Shown here: positions 47,541 to 60,700 of the stretch, in pieces
Numbering within the stretch: the first letter of the stretch is position 1
Layout of the letters: each line of letters starts with the position of its first letter
Assembly: GCA_963680875.1 (NCBI GenBank)
Contig: OY804577.1
Coordinates: 105,163,906 to 105,227,905 of the forward strand
Direction of reading: 5' to 3'
DNA length: 64,000 nt
From: Bathymodiolus brooksi
Taxonomy: Eukaryota > Mollusca > Bivalvia > Mytilida > Modiolidae
Translations under genes and position numbers: made by a program
The notes under the pieces: generated by a model
Told to the model about the DNA's origin: nothing
The model's database searches: none
What the model saw: the letters and a program-made list of their open reading frames with translations, nothing else

Positions 47541-48431
47541 ATACCCCCGCTCTTCGGCAAACAGGAAGTAGGAATCTGACGGGTCAAAAAACACTTCCCA
47601 CGATATGGGGTACCTATATGAAGCTTGTGACCAAATATCAGATTTTTGCCATCAATAGTTGCTGAGAAAAATAAGCATATATGTTCAATGTGTATAAAAA
47701 TCAACAAAGTCAGCAAACAGGAAGTAGGAATCTGATGGATCCAAAAATGCTTCACACGATATGGGGTACCTATATGAAACTTGTGACCAAATATCAGATC
47801 TCTGCCATCAATAGTTGCTGAGAAAAATGTGACGAAAAATGTGCATATATGCTCAATGTGTATAAAAACCAACTAAGTCGGAAAACAGGAAGCAGGAATC
47901 TGACGGGTCCAAAATCGCTTCCCACAACATGGCATACCTATATGAAGCTTGTGACCAAATATCAGATTCCTGTCATCAATAGTTGCTTAGTAAAATGCGA
48001 CGAAAAATGTGCATATACAAATGTATGTTAAATGTGTATAAAAATCAACAAAATCGACAAACAGGAAGTAGGAATCTGATGGGTCCAAAAACGCTTCCCA
48101 CAATATGGGGTACCTATATGAAGCTTGTGACAAAATATTAGATATCTGGCATCAATAGTTGCTGAGAAAAATGCGACGAAAAATGAGCATATATGTTCAA
48201 TGTGTATAAAAACCAACTAAGTCGGCAAACAGGAAGTAGGAATCTGACGGGTCCAAAAACGCTACCCACAATATGGTATACCTATATGAAGCTTGTGACC
48301 AAAAATCAGATTTCTGCCATCAGTTACTGAGAAAAATGTGACGAAAAATATCTTGGACGGACGGAAGGACGGACAGACGGACAGAGGTAAAACAGTATAC
48401 CCCCCTCCCCCTTCGGGGAGCGGGGGTATAA
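47541..48431. mobile_element. Short TIR element with five internal tandem repeats
   Basis: Ends atacccccgctc / gagcgggggtat are inverted repeats, flanked by TTATG on both sides (47536-47540, 48432-48436), a plausible 5-bp target-site duplication. Inside, a 156-176-bp unit beginning aaacaggaagtaggaatctg starts at 47559, 47715, 47883, 48059 and 48227. The right end has a GGACGGACGGA-type run. No coding capacity, so non-autonomous. Confidence 0.82.
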
Positions 48432-48614
48432 TTATGCAAAATATCTTCTAAATGTTCGAAACAATGAGATTTGACTCGGTGTAAAAGTTCCATATAAGAT
48501 ATCTACTGATAAATTAAAATCTATTTTTGTAGGAAATTGTTAATCACATCTTACACAGCTGAATATCATGAGTATTACTTTCTGTTGCCACGTAATATGA
48601 CGAAAAATCCATAA

Positions 48615-48706
48615 TTATGTGCAACGTGCCGCACACATTGTCTGTAATGTCTTCATCTGCTTCTTATAGTTATCCTGTTGTTCTTGTTCTTCTTCATCAA
48701 CTACAA
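48615..48706 (-). CDS. TRPM-like terminal exon, with stop
   Basis: Acceptor ttgttatgttctcag; phase 1 in. Reads [20 protein letters not shown], then [10 protein letters not shown] and TAA. Short charged helix, perhaps the start of the coiled coil seen after the TRP helix in TRPM channels, cut short. Confidence 0.78.
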
Positions 48707-51700
48707 CTGAGAACATAACAATATTGAAAAAATCATAAAGGGCTGTCGTGGTCATGACCATATGGTAGTTGGATTTACATTTATTTGTGCAATCAGTGCC
48801 TATCACCACTAAAATACTGGATGTCATTTACTTGGGACAGGTCAGTGGTTTTCACCGGGTACTCCGGTTTCATCCACCAATAAAACTGATCGCCACGATA
48901 TAACTGAAATATGTTTAATCACCATAAACCAACCCTAATAAATCATAATTTGTTCAAAGTTTTAATATTGTAACAACTTATCAATAAGAGTTATCCTCTC
49001 ATGTTTTACAACGTTCAAATATCTACAAATTATGAGGAAATTATACTCAAATACATTGTCCTGTCCATTGCTCTTGCTAGACAGAGTACCATTTTGCCTG
49101 TCTTAGGGTGCAATAACTCCTATAAAAACGTATAATTTTAGAATCAAATCAAGAATATGCAAAAGGTTTATTCTTATTTTAAAATTAATAGCATAGTAAT
49201 ATACTACCTTTATTTTTACAACATATTAATTTCTCTGCCACATATATGATAATCATGATTGGACGCAGTATCCAATTTAATACGGCTGGTAATCGGAGTC
49301 TGTAATCCATTATGTAGGAATATCTTGTATATCGCCATATCTTCTCAGAGTTCGATCGAACTTTCTCAAAACGTGCACTTTAAAAAGACAAGAAAAAATT
49401 ATAAAATACAGATTCAAATTTAGAACTCTACAATATTTTGTACGTTAACGTTATATTTATCAGATATATACATACAGTCAAACCTTCCCATGCGGTCACC
49501 TCTATCAAGCATACCTGGCAACCTCTGAAACACCAAATCAGGGTCATAACGAGTAACGACATTTTCGGCCATAATTATTGTAAATCGTATGATATCATAT
49601 CTAGTTTAATATGTATTTTTAATGATAGTATCAAGCAGTCACCTGTATTAAAAGGTCACATTTTTCTTGTCTTGTCATAGAAATTCCATATGAATTGAAC
49701 CTCATTTAAGAGGTCAACTTTCTTAGAAGGCCACTTTTTCTTTGTCCCAAAGGTGATCTTTTAATACAGGTTTGACTGCTGTATATCTAGAATTATGTCA
49801 CTGAACCTTACACAACCTACTTTTATCAGTGTGTATTCAATACTGACAATACATAGTTCAAGCCTTTTTACCATCATTGTGAAAGCAACAGCTTAAATTA
49901 GTTTATTTACATACATATATCAAGTAAAACACATTCCATGATGGAAACTGGCGCTTACTTATGCAGCAATACAAGTTTTTAAAATCACAACAAAATTTAT
50001 TTTGAATTAAAAATATATTAGAAATAATACATGTCTATACTCTTACGAAATTTAAGTGCCATCAGATATTTATGATGTATCTTTGTGAGGATTGACATTT
50101 TACTCACACGTGGAATACACTTACATGACCGCATCATTTTACTAAGAGGGGAGGTTAATTTATCCCCATAAAAAGAATGGAAACTCTCCACTTTTTATTG
50201 GCAGTGCCTGTACCAAGCCAGGAAGGTGATAGAGCAGTCATATATACTAGTATGTGTGGTGCCTATACCAAGCCAGGAAGGTGATAGAGCAGTCATACAT
50301 ACTAGTATGTGTGGTGCCTGTACCAAGCCAGGAAGGTGATAGAGCAGTCATATATACTAGTATGTGTGGTGCCTATACCAAGCCAGGAAGGTGATAGAGC
50401 AGTCATATATACTAGTATGTGTGGTGCCTGTACCAAGCCAGGAAGGTGATAGAGCAGTCATATATACTAGTATGTGTGGTGCCTATACAAAGCCAGGAAG
50501 GTGATAGAGCAGTCATATATACTAGTATGTGTGGTGCCTGTATCAAGCCAGGAAGGTGATAGAGCAGTCATATATACTGGTATGTGTGGTGCCTGTACCA
50601 AGCCAAGAAGGTGATAGAGCAGTCATATATACTAGTATGTGTGGTGCCTGTATCAAGCCAGGAAGGTGATAGAGCAGTCATATATACTAGTATGTGTGGT
50701 GCCTGTATCAAGCCAGGAAGGTAATAGAGCAGTCATATATACTAGTATGTGTGGTGCCTGTACCAAGCCAGGAAGGTGATAGAGCAGTCATATATATTAG
50801 TATGTGTGGTGCCTGTATCAAGCCAGGAAGGTGATAGAGCAGTCATATATACTAGTATGTGTGGTGCCTGTACCAAGCCAGGAAGGTGATAGAGCAGTCA
50901 TATATACTAGTATGTGTGGTGCCTGTATCAAGCCAGGAAGGTGATAGAGCAGTCATATATACTAGTATGTGTGGTGCCGGTACCAAGCCAGGAAGGTGAT
51001 AGAGCAGTCATATATACTAGTATGTGTGGTGCCTGTATCAAGCCAGGAAGGTGATAGAGCAGTCATATATACTAGTATGTGTGGTGCCTGTACCAAGCCA
51101 GGAAGGTGATAGAGCAGTCATATATACTAGTATGTGTGGTGCCTGTACCAAGCCAGGAAGGTGATAGGGCAGTCATATATACTAGTATGTGTGGTGCCTA
51201 TACCAAGCCAGGAAGGTGATAGAGCGGTCATATATACTAGTATGTGTGGTGCCTGTACCAAGCCAGGAAGGTGATAGAGCAGTCATATATACTAGTATGT
51301 GTGGTGCCTATACAAAGCCAGGAAGGTGATAGAGCAGTCATATATACTAGTATGTGTGGTGCCTGTATCAAGCCAGGAAGGTGATAGAGCAGTCATATAT
51401 ACTGGTATGTGTGGTGCCTGTACCAAGCCAAGAAGGTGATAGAGCAGTCATATATACTAGTATGTGTGGTGCCTGTACCAAGCCAGGAAGGTGATAGAGC
51501 AGTCATATATACTAGTATGTGTGGTGCCTGTACCAAGCCAGGAAGGTGATAGAGCAGTCATATATACTAGTATGTGTGGTGCCTGTACCAAGCCAGGAAG
51601 GTGATAGAGCAGTCATATATACTAGTATGTGTGGTGCCTGTATCAAGCCAGGAAGGTGATAGAGCAGTCATATATACTAGTATGTGTGGTGCCTATACCA

Positions 51701-54700
51701 AGCCAGGAAGGTGATAGAGCAGTCATATATACTAGTATGTGTGGTGCCTGTACCAAGCCAGGAAGGTGATAGAGCAGTCATATATACTAGTATGTGTGGT
51801 GCCTGTACCAAGCCAGGAAGGTGATAGAGCAGTCATATATACTAGTATGTGTGGTGCCTGTACCAAGCCAGGAAGGTGATAGAGCAGTCATATATACTAG
51901 TATGTGTGGTGCCTGTATCAAGCCAGGAAGGTGATAGAGCAGTCATATATACTGGTATGTGTGGTGCCTGTACCAAGCCAGGAAGGTGATAGAGCAGTCA
52001 TATATACTAGTATGTGTGGTGCCTGTATCAAGCCAGGAAGGTGATAGAGCAGTCATATATACTAGTATGTGTGGTGCCTGTACCAAGCCAGGAAGGTGAT
52101 AGAGCAGTCATATATACTAGCATGTGTGGTGCCTGTACCAAGCCAGGAAGGTGATAGAGCAGTCATATATACTAGTATGTGTGGTGCCTGTACCAAGCCA
52201 GGAAGGTGATAGAGCAGTCATATATACTAGTATGTGTGGTGCCTGTACCAAGCCAGGAAGGTGATAGAGCAGTCATATATACTAGCATGTGTGGTGCCTG
52301 TACCAAGCCAGGAAGGTGATAGAGCAGTCATATATACTAGCATGTGTGGTGCCTGTACCAAGCCAGGAAGGTGATAGAGCAGTCATATATACTAGCATGT
52401 GTGGTGCCTGTATCAAGCCAGGAAGGTGATAGAGCAGTCATATATACTAGCATGTGTGGTGCCTGTACCAAGCCAGGAAGGTGATAGAGCAGTCATATAT
52501 ACTAGTATGTGTGGTGCCTATACCAAGCCAGGAAGGTGATAGAGCAGTCATATATACTAGTATGTGTGGTGCCTATACCAAGCCAGGAAGGTGATAGAGC
52601 AGTCATATATACTAGCATGTGTGGTGCCTGTACCAAGCCAGGAAGGTGATAGAGCAGTCATATATACTAGTATGTGTGGTGCCTATACCAAGCCAGGAAG
52701 GTGATAGAGCAGTCATATATACTAGTATGTGTGGTGCCTGTATCAAGCCAGGAAGGTGATAGAGCAGTCATATATACTAGTATGTGTGGTGCCTATACCA
52801 AGCCAGGAAGGTGATAGAGCAGTCATATATACTAGTATGTGTGGTGCCTATACCAAGCCAGGAAGGTGATAGAGCAGTCATATATACTAGTATGTGTGGT
52901 GCCTGTATCAAGCCAGGAAGGTGATAGAGCAGTCATATATACTAGTATGTGTGGTGCCTGTACCAAGCCAGGAAGGTGATAGAGCAGTCATATATACTAG
53001 TATGTGTGGTGCCTGTATCAAGCCAGGAAGGTGATAGAGCAGTCATATATACTAGTATGTGTGGTGCCTGTACCAAGCCAGGAAGGTGATAGAGCAGTCA
53101 TATATACTAGTATGTGTGGTGCCTGTATCAAGCCAGGAAGGTGATAGAGCGGTCATATATACTAGTATGTGTGGTGCCTGTACCAAGCCAGGAAGGTGAT
53201 AGAGCAGTCATATATACTAGTATGTGTGGTGCCTGTACCAAGCCAGGAAGGTGATAGAGCAGTCATATATACTAGTATGTGTGGTGCCTGTATCAAGCCA
53301 GGAAGGTGATAGAGCAGTCATATATACTAGTATGTGTGGTGCCTGTACCAAGCCAGGAAGGTGATAGAGCAGTCATATATACTAGCATGTGTGGTGCCTA
53401 TACCAAGCCAGGAAGGTGATAGAGCAGTCATATATACTAGTATGTGTGGTGCCTGTACCAAGCCAGGAAGGTGATAGAGCAGTCATATATACTAGCATGT
53501 GTGGTGCCTATACCAAGCCAGGAAGGTGATAGAGCAGTCATATATACTAGTATGTGTGGTGCCTGTATCAAGCCAGGAAGGTGATAGAGCGGTCATATAT
53601 ACTAGTATGTGTGGTGCCTGTATCAAGCCAGGAAGGTGATAGAGCAGTCATATATACTAGTATGTGTGGTGCCTATACCAAGCCAGGAAGGTGATAGAGC
53701 AGTCATATATACTAGTATGTGTGGTGCCTGTACCAAGCCAGGAAGGTGATAGAGCAGTCATATATACTAGCATGTGTGGTGCCTATACCAAGCCAGGAAG
53801 GTGATAGAGCAGTCATATATACTAGTATGTGTGGTGCCTGTACCAAGCCAGGAAGGTGATAGAGCAGTCATATATACTAGCATGTGTGGTGCCTATACCA
53901 AGCCAGGAAGGTGATAGAGCAGTCATATATACTAGTATGTGTGGTGCCTGTATCAAGCCAGGAAGGTGATAGAGCGGTCATATATACTAGTATGTGTGGT
54001 GCCTGTATCAAGCCAGGAAGGTGATAGAGCAGTCATATATACTAGTATGTGTGGTGCCTGTATCAAGCCAGGAAGGTGATAGAGCGGTCATATATACTAG
54101 TATGTGTGGTGCCTGTATCAAGCCAGGAAGGTGATAGAGCAGTCATATATACTAGTATGTGTGGTGCCTGTATCAAGCCAGGAAGGTGATAGAGCAGTCA
54201 TATATACTAGTATGTGTGGTGCCTGTATCAAGCCAGGAAGGTGATAGAGCAGTCATATATACTAGTATGTGTGGTGCCTGTACCAAGCCAGGAAGGTGAT
54301 AGAGCAGTCATATATACTAGTATGTGTGGTGCCTGTACCAAGCCAGGAAGGTGATAGAGCAGTCATATATACTAGTATGTGTGGTGCCTGTATCAAGCCA
54401 GGAAGGTGATAGAGCAGTCATATATACTAGTATGTGTGGTGCCTGTACCAAGCCAGGAAGGTGATAGAGCAGTCATATATACTAGTATGTGTGGTGCCTG
54501 TATCAAGCCAGGAAGGTGATAGAGCAGTCATATATACTAGTATGTGTGGTGCCTGTATCAAGCCAGGAAGGTGATAGAGCAGTCATATATACTAGTATGT
54601 GTGGTGCCTGTACCAAGCCAGGAAGGTGATAGAGCAGTCATATATACTAGTATGTGTGGTGCCTGTACCAAGCCAGGAAGGTGATAGAGCAGTCATATAT

Positions 54701-57700
54701 ACTAGTATGTGTGGTGCCTGTATCAAGCCAGGAAGGTGATAGAGCAGTCATATATACTAGTATGTGTGGTGCCTGTATCAAGCCAGGAAGGTGATAGAGC
54801 AGTCATATATACTAGTATGTGTGGTGCCTGTACCAAGCCAGGAAGGTGATAGAGCAGTCATATATACTAGTATGTGTGGTGCTTGTATCAAGCCAGGAAG
54901 GTGATAGAGCAGTCATATATACTAGTATGTGTGGTGCCTGTACCAAGCCAGGAAGGTGATAGAGCAGTCATATATACTAGTATGTGTGGTGCCTGTATCA
55001 AGCCAGGAAGGTGATAGAGCAGTCATATATACTAGTATGTGTGGTGCCTGTACCAAGCCAGGAAGGTGATAGAGCAGTCATATATACTAGTATGTGTGGT
55101 GCCTGTACCAAGCCAGGAAGGTGATAGAGCAGTCATATATACTAGCATGTGTGGTGCCTATACCAAGCCAGGAAGGTGATAGAGCAGTCATATATACTAG
55201 TATGTGTGGTGCCTGTACCAAGCCAGGAAGGTGATAGAGCAGTCATATATACTAGTATGTGTGGTGCCTGTACCAAGCCAGGAAGGTGATAGAGCAGTCA
55301 TATATACTAGTATGTGTGGTGCCTGTACCAAGCCAGGAAGGTGATAGAGCAGTCATATATACTAGCATGTGTGGTGCCTGTACCAAGCCAGGAAGGTGAT
55401 AGAGCAGTCATATATACTAGCATGTGTGGTGCCTGTACCAAGCCAGGAAGGTGATAGAGCAGTCATATATACTAGTATGTGTGGTGCCTGTACCAAGCCA
55501 AGAAGGTGATAGAGCAGTCATATATACTAGTATGTGTGGTGCCTGTACCAAGCCAGGAAGGTGATAGAGCAGTCATATATACTAGTATGTGTGGTGCCTG
55601 TACCAAGCCAGGAAGGTGATAGAGCAGTCATATATACTAGTATGTGTGGTGCCTGTACCAAGCCAGGAAGGTGATAGAGCAGTCATATATACTAGTATGT
55701 GTGGTGCCTGTATCAAGCCAGGAAGGTGATAGAGCAGTCATATATACTAGTATGTGTGGTGCCTGTATCAAGCCAGGAAGGTGATAGAGCAGTCATATAT
55801 ACTAGTATGTGTGGTGCCTGTACCAAGCCAGGAAGGTGATAGAGCAGTCATATATACTAGTATGTGTGGTGCCTGTACCAAGCCAGGAAGGTGATAGAGC
55901 AGTCATATATACTAGTATGTGTGGTGCCTGTACCAAGCCAGGAAGGTGATAGAGCAGTCATATATACTAGTATGTGTGGTGCCTGTACCAAGCCAGGAAG
56001 GTGATAGAGCAGTCATATATACTAGTATGTGTGGTGCCTGTACCAAGCCAGGAAGGTGATAGAGCAGTCATATATACTAGTATGTGTGGTGCCTGTACCA
56101 AGCCAGGAAGGTGATAGAGCAGTCATATATACTAGTATGTGTGGTGCCTATACCAAGCCAGGAAGGTGATAGAGCAGTCATATATACTAGTATGTGTGGT
56201 GCCTGTACCAAGCCAGGAAGGTGATAGAGCAGTCATATATACTAGTATGTGTGGTGCCTGTACCAAGCCAGGAAGGTGATAGAGCAGTCATATATACTAG
56301 CATGTGTGGTGCCTGTATCAAGCCAGGAAGGTGATAGAGCAGTCATATATACTAGTATGTGTGGTGCCTGTACCAAGCCAGGAAGGTGATAGAGCAGTCA
56401 TATATACTAGTATGTGTGGTGCCTGTATCAAGCCAGGAAGGTGATAGAGCAGTCATATATACTAGTATGTGTGGTGCCTGTACCAAGCCAGGAAGGTGAT
56501 AGAGCAGTCATATATACTAGTATGTGTGGTGCCTATACCAAGCCAGGAAGGTGATAGAGCAGTCATATATACTAGTATGTGTGGTGCCTGTACCAAGCCA
56601 GGAAGGTGATAGAGCAGTCATATATACTAGTATGTGTGGTGCCTATACCAAGCCAGGAAGGTGATAGAGCAGTCATATATACTAGTATGTGTGGTGCCTG
56701 TATATACTAGTATGTGTGGTGCCTGTATATACTAGTATGTGTGTTGCCTGTATATACTAGTATGTGTGGTGCCTGTATATACTAGTATGTGTGGTGCCTG
56801 TATATACTAGTATGTGTGGTGCCTGTATATACTAGTATGTGTGGTGCCTGTATATACTAGTATGTGTGGTGCCTGTATATACTAGTATGTGTGGTTCCTG
56901 TATATACTAGTATGTGTGGTGCCTGTATATACTAGTATGTGTGGTGCCTGTATATACTAGTATGTGTGGTGCCTGTATATACTAGTATGTGTGGTGCCTG
57001 TATATACTAGTATGTGTGGTGCCTGTATATACTAGTATGTGTGGTGCCTGTATATACTAGTATGTGTGGTGCCTGTATATACTAGTATGTGTGGTGCCTG
57101 TATATACTAGTATGTGTGGTGCCTGTATATACTAGTATGTGTGGTGCCTGTATATACTAGTATGTGTGGTGCCTGTATATACTAGTATGTGTGGTGCCTG
57201 TATATACTAGTATGTGTGGTGCCTGTATATACTAGTATGTGTGGTGCCTGTATATACTAGTATGTGTGGTGCCTGTATATACTAGTATGTGTGGTGCCTG
57301 TATATACTAGTATGTGTGGTGCCTGTATATACTAGTATGTGTGGTGCCTGTATATACTAGTATGTGTGGTGCCTGTATATACTAGTATGTGTGGTGCCTG
57401 TATATACTAGTATGTGTGGTGCCTGTATATACTAGTATGTGTGGTGCCTGTATATACTAGTATGTGTGGTGCCTGTATATACTAGTATGTGTGTTGGGAT
57501 GTCGATTTTGCCTGTTTTTATGATTTTTTGAATTGTTGGAAAAGTTCCGACAGTGTGGTATATTTTGTTTTTCGATTTATTTTAAATTATTACCCTTTTC
57601 AGCATGTCACACGGAAGTTTTAGCAACAGAAGAGTGATAGGGTAAATAATAATTACTCTACTCTGTCATTTGTAGTATTATACAGTGTTTCGTGAGCAAT

Positions 57701-60700
57701 GGAAATGGCTGATGAACGCTTGCAATCTGAATGGCCATGGGAAACTACCCCTAGAGAAGACAAATTACCTGACGTACCAAAACATATCGCTTCGCTACCT
57801 CAACTTGCCTTCGTGTGAATTTCGTGCTGGTACTCACATAAGAGGAGGGTCTATCAACAGATGCTCGATATGCATTGCTTGAGACAAGGGACACATAAAA
57901 CACATGCAGCTATAAAAAAACGACACCGACAGGCTGGATTGGATTGGTCATGCTACCACTTCCATTGGAATATTCGTAATTGATCCATTCGTATTTAGTC
58001 CATCAAAGAACACCGCATTTCATGAAAGGAACATTAAAGGTTCACCAGCATTCGGTGGTGGTGAAATTTTATCTGGGAGTAATTTACTATCAACTGCAAT
58101 GTAGACATTCATGTCGTACAAGGTAATGTTATCTGCATTAAACACTGTGACAGTTTGCATTATTTAATACACTCGACGTACACTATTTGGATAACCAACT
58201 GTCTCTATGGAGGATTATACAAGACTTTACCGAGCCCAAATTATTTTTTAGAAAATTTATCTAACACAGTCTGTTATTGAGCAAATATGCATGATAAGAC
58301 TCCCCTACACATCCACTGACAAATTCAGGTAAACAATTACAAATCACCGGCATTCTTAAATGACAAGTTCAGGTAAACAATTACAAATCACCGGCATTCT
58401 TACATGACAAGTTCAGGTAAACAATTACAAATCACCAGCATTCTTACAATGTTGAACAACAATAATGAAATGAAACTGTTTTCACATTTTTAAAATGTCA
58501 ATTTTAATCCACCATTTTATCATATATGATATCCATTCTTTTGGATCCATTAACGACTTTGTATCTGGTCATTAAAACAAATAGAACAACCAAAAAGTGA
58601 ACAACACAGACTGCAGAAAGTTGTTAGAAACAGTATATACTGTGAATGTATTATTATTCGTGGGGTACTAATTTTCGTAGATTTCATGGTTCATTAAATC
58701 CATGAAAATTGAAATCCAATGAAATAAAGCATTTCCATTGGTATTAAGTTTGCAGTGCAGACACAATGAATTATCGAATCTTCATATCAATGCAGTTTGC
58801 TTAAACTACAAAAATTTGTCCCGCGAATAAAAGTACCGGGTACATTCAAAGTATCTATAATAACAAGATTTACAAATTACCTGAATAAGGCAATAACAAG
58901 GTTAATTAGTCACCTGAATAAGGCAATAACAAGGTTAATTAGTTACCTGAATAAGGCAATAACAAGGTTAATTAGTTACCTGAATAAAGCAATAACAAGG
59001 TTAACAAGTAACAGATTTGATAACAACATGTATAAAGCAGCAATTGCTAACAGTATCCAGTCATATTCTACACATCTCTCAATATCTGGGTCATTTTCAT
59101 AAACCTCTTTTTGGGTTGTACAGGAAGAATTATCAGTACCTAAAATGACATACAAATAATAGTATTATATTTTACATTCTAATGTAGTTGTTTAATATTC
59201 CTGGTTTGTGATTGGACAATGCTGTAATTTTCACGGTATCAATTTCACGGTTGAAATATCATGAAACATTTTTATAATTTTAGCCAATTACCGCTTACGT
59301 CATCTTGTCAATAATGTGGCAATGCATACATTTTGTTATCTTCGCTAGCCAAGGGTTACGATCCGCTCTACTCGATTTAATGGTCGCAAATATCCGTTTA
59401 CTGGCTCTGCTAACGAGTCGCCAGTAAACTCAATTTGCGACCATCAAATCTCCAATTGATGCCGTGAAATTTTCAAATACAATACAGTTATCTCCTAATT
59501 GCTACGCATGCTACCAATGCAGGACAATATTTGCTCATTTTAAAATTATTTGGCTTTGAGTGTATCTGAAGAAGGTTATTCCAGAAACATGTCGCAATTC
59601 AAACCGAACAGAATTATGCTTAATACCCTCAGTTATAGGTTTAGGTTTATGGTGTTTAATGGCACTTTCAACAATATTTCAGTTATATCGTGGTGGTCAG
59701 TTTTATTGGTGGAGGAAACCGAAGAAAACCACCAACCTGTCGCAAGTCATTGACAAACATTATCACATAATGTTGTATCAAGGTCACCTCTACTGAGCGG
59801 GGTTCGAACTCATAATGTTAGTGGTGATAGGCACTGATTGCATAGGTAGTTATAAATCCAACTACCATACGATCACGACCATGACGCCCCCTCAGCTATA
59901 GATAGTTATTTTTTAAAAAATGAGGAAATACCGATACAAGAAAAAATAGTTTAAAGGGATAGTGCCTGTAAGTTTGGTAAAAAAAATTTAAAAGTTTTTT
60001 TTGCGTTGAAAGTTAATATATACCTTCAACAAAAGAGTATAAAATGTTGTTTGGCGAGATTCAACCAAAAAACATGTGTTTTCGTTGTTGTTTTTTGTTT
60101 TTTTTGTCTCCTACCATCAGTAATTATGCATGTCCCAAATTCGGAACTACAGAGACGTGCCAAAAGTATTCGGTCACTGTAATTTTTTACTCTATATTTC
60201 ATATAAAACCACAATTTTTCAAAGCATTATTCCAAAGTCAATTCTTGTTCGATTTTGATGAAAGTTTTACCAACAGAAGCGAGAACGTACGTAGTTTTCT
60301 GTGATTATTTTAAAATATTTTTTGGAAGCACAGATTTTAAATATTCATGATTTAAACACAAACTTAAATTATTTGTCTTCAAATGTACTATCATTGTATT
60401 GTATTTTTGACGTTCAAAATTTAGTTTTGTGTTTAAATCGTGAACTCATAAAAATTATAGATTATAAAATTATGCTAAAATTACAGTGTAAAACTACATT
60501 TAATCCTGTTTTTGCTGTTAAAAAAATCATCAAAATCGAACAAGAGTCGACTTTGGAATAATGTTTTTAAAAAATGTGGTTTTATATGAAATATATAGTA
60601 CAAAATCACAGTGACCGAATACTTTTGGCACGTCTCTGTACATGTGCAATAGCACTGATGTTTGTTGGTGGCCTATGTTAATTCTTGTTTTATTATTATT

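Noticed and set aside
50208..56695. ggaaggtgatag in each 55-bp unit as another splice-donor-seeded repeat
   Set aside because: It is a weak donor on the plus strand, whereas the host gene is on the minus strand and no exon abuts the array.
58797..59102. 101-codon plus ORF with internal repeats
   Set aside because: It is the antisense reading of the TRPM-like S6 exon and its duplicated donor.
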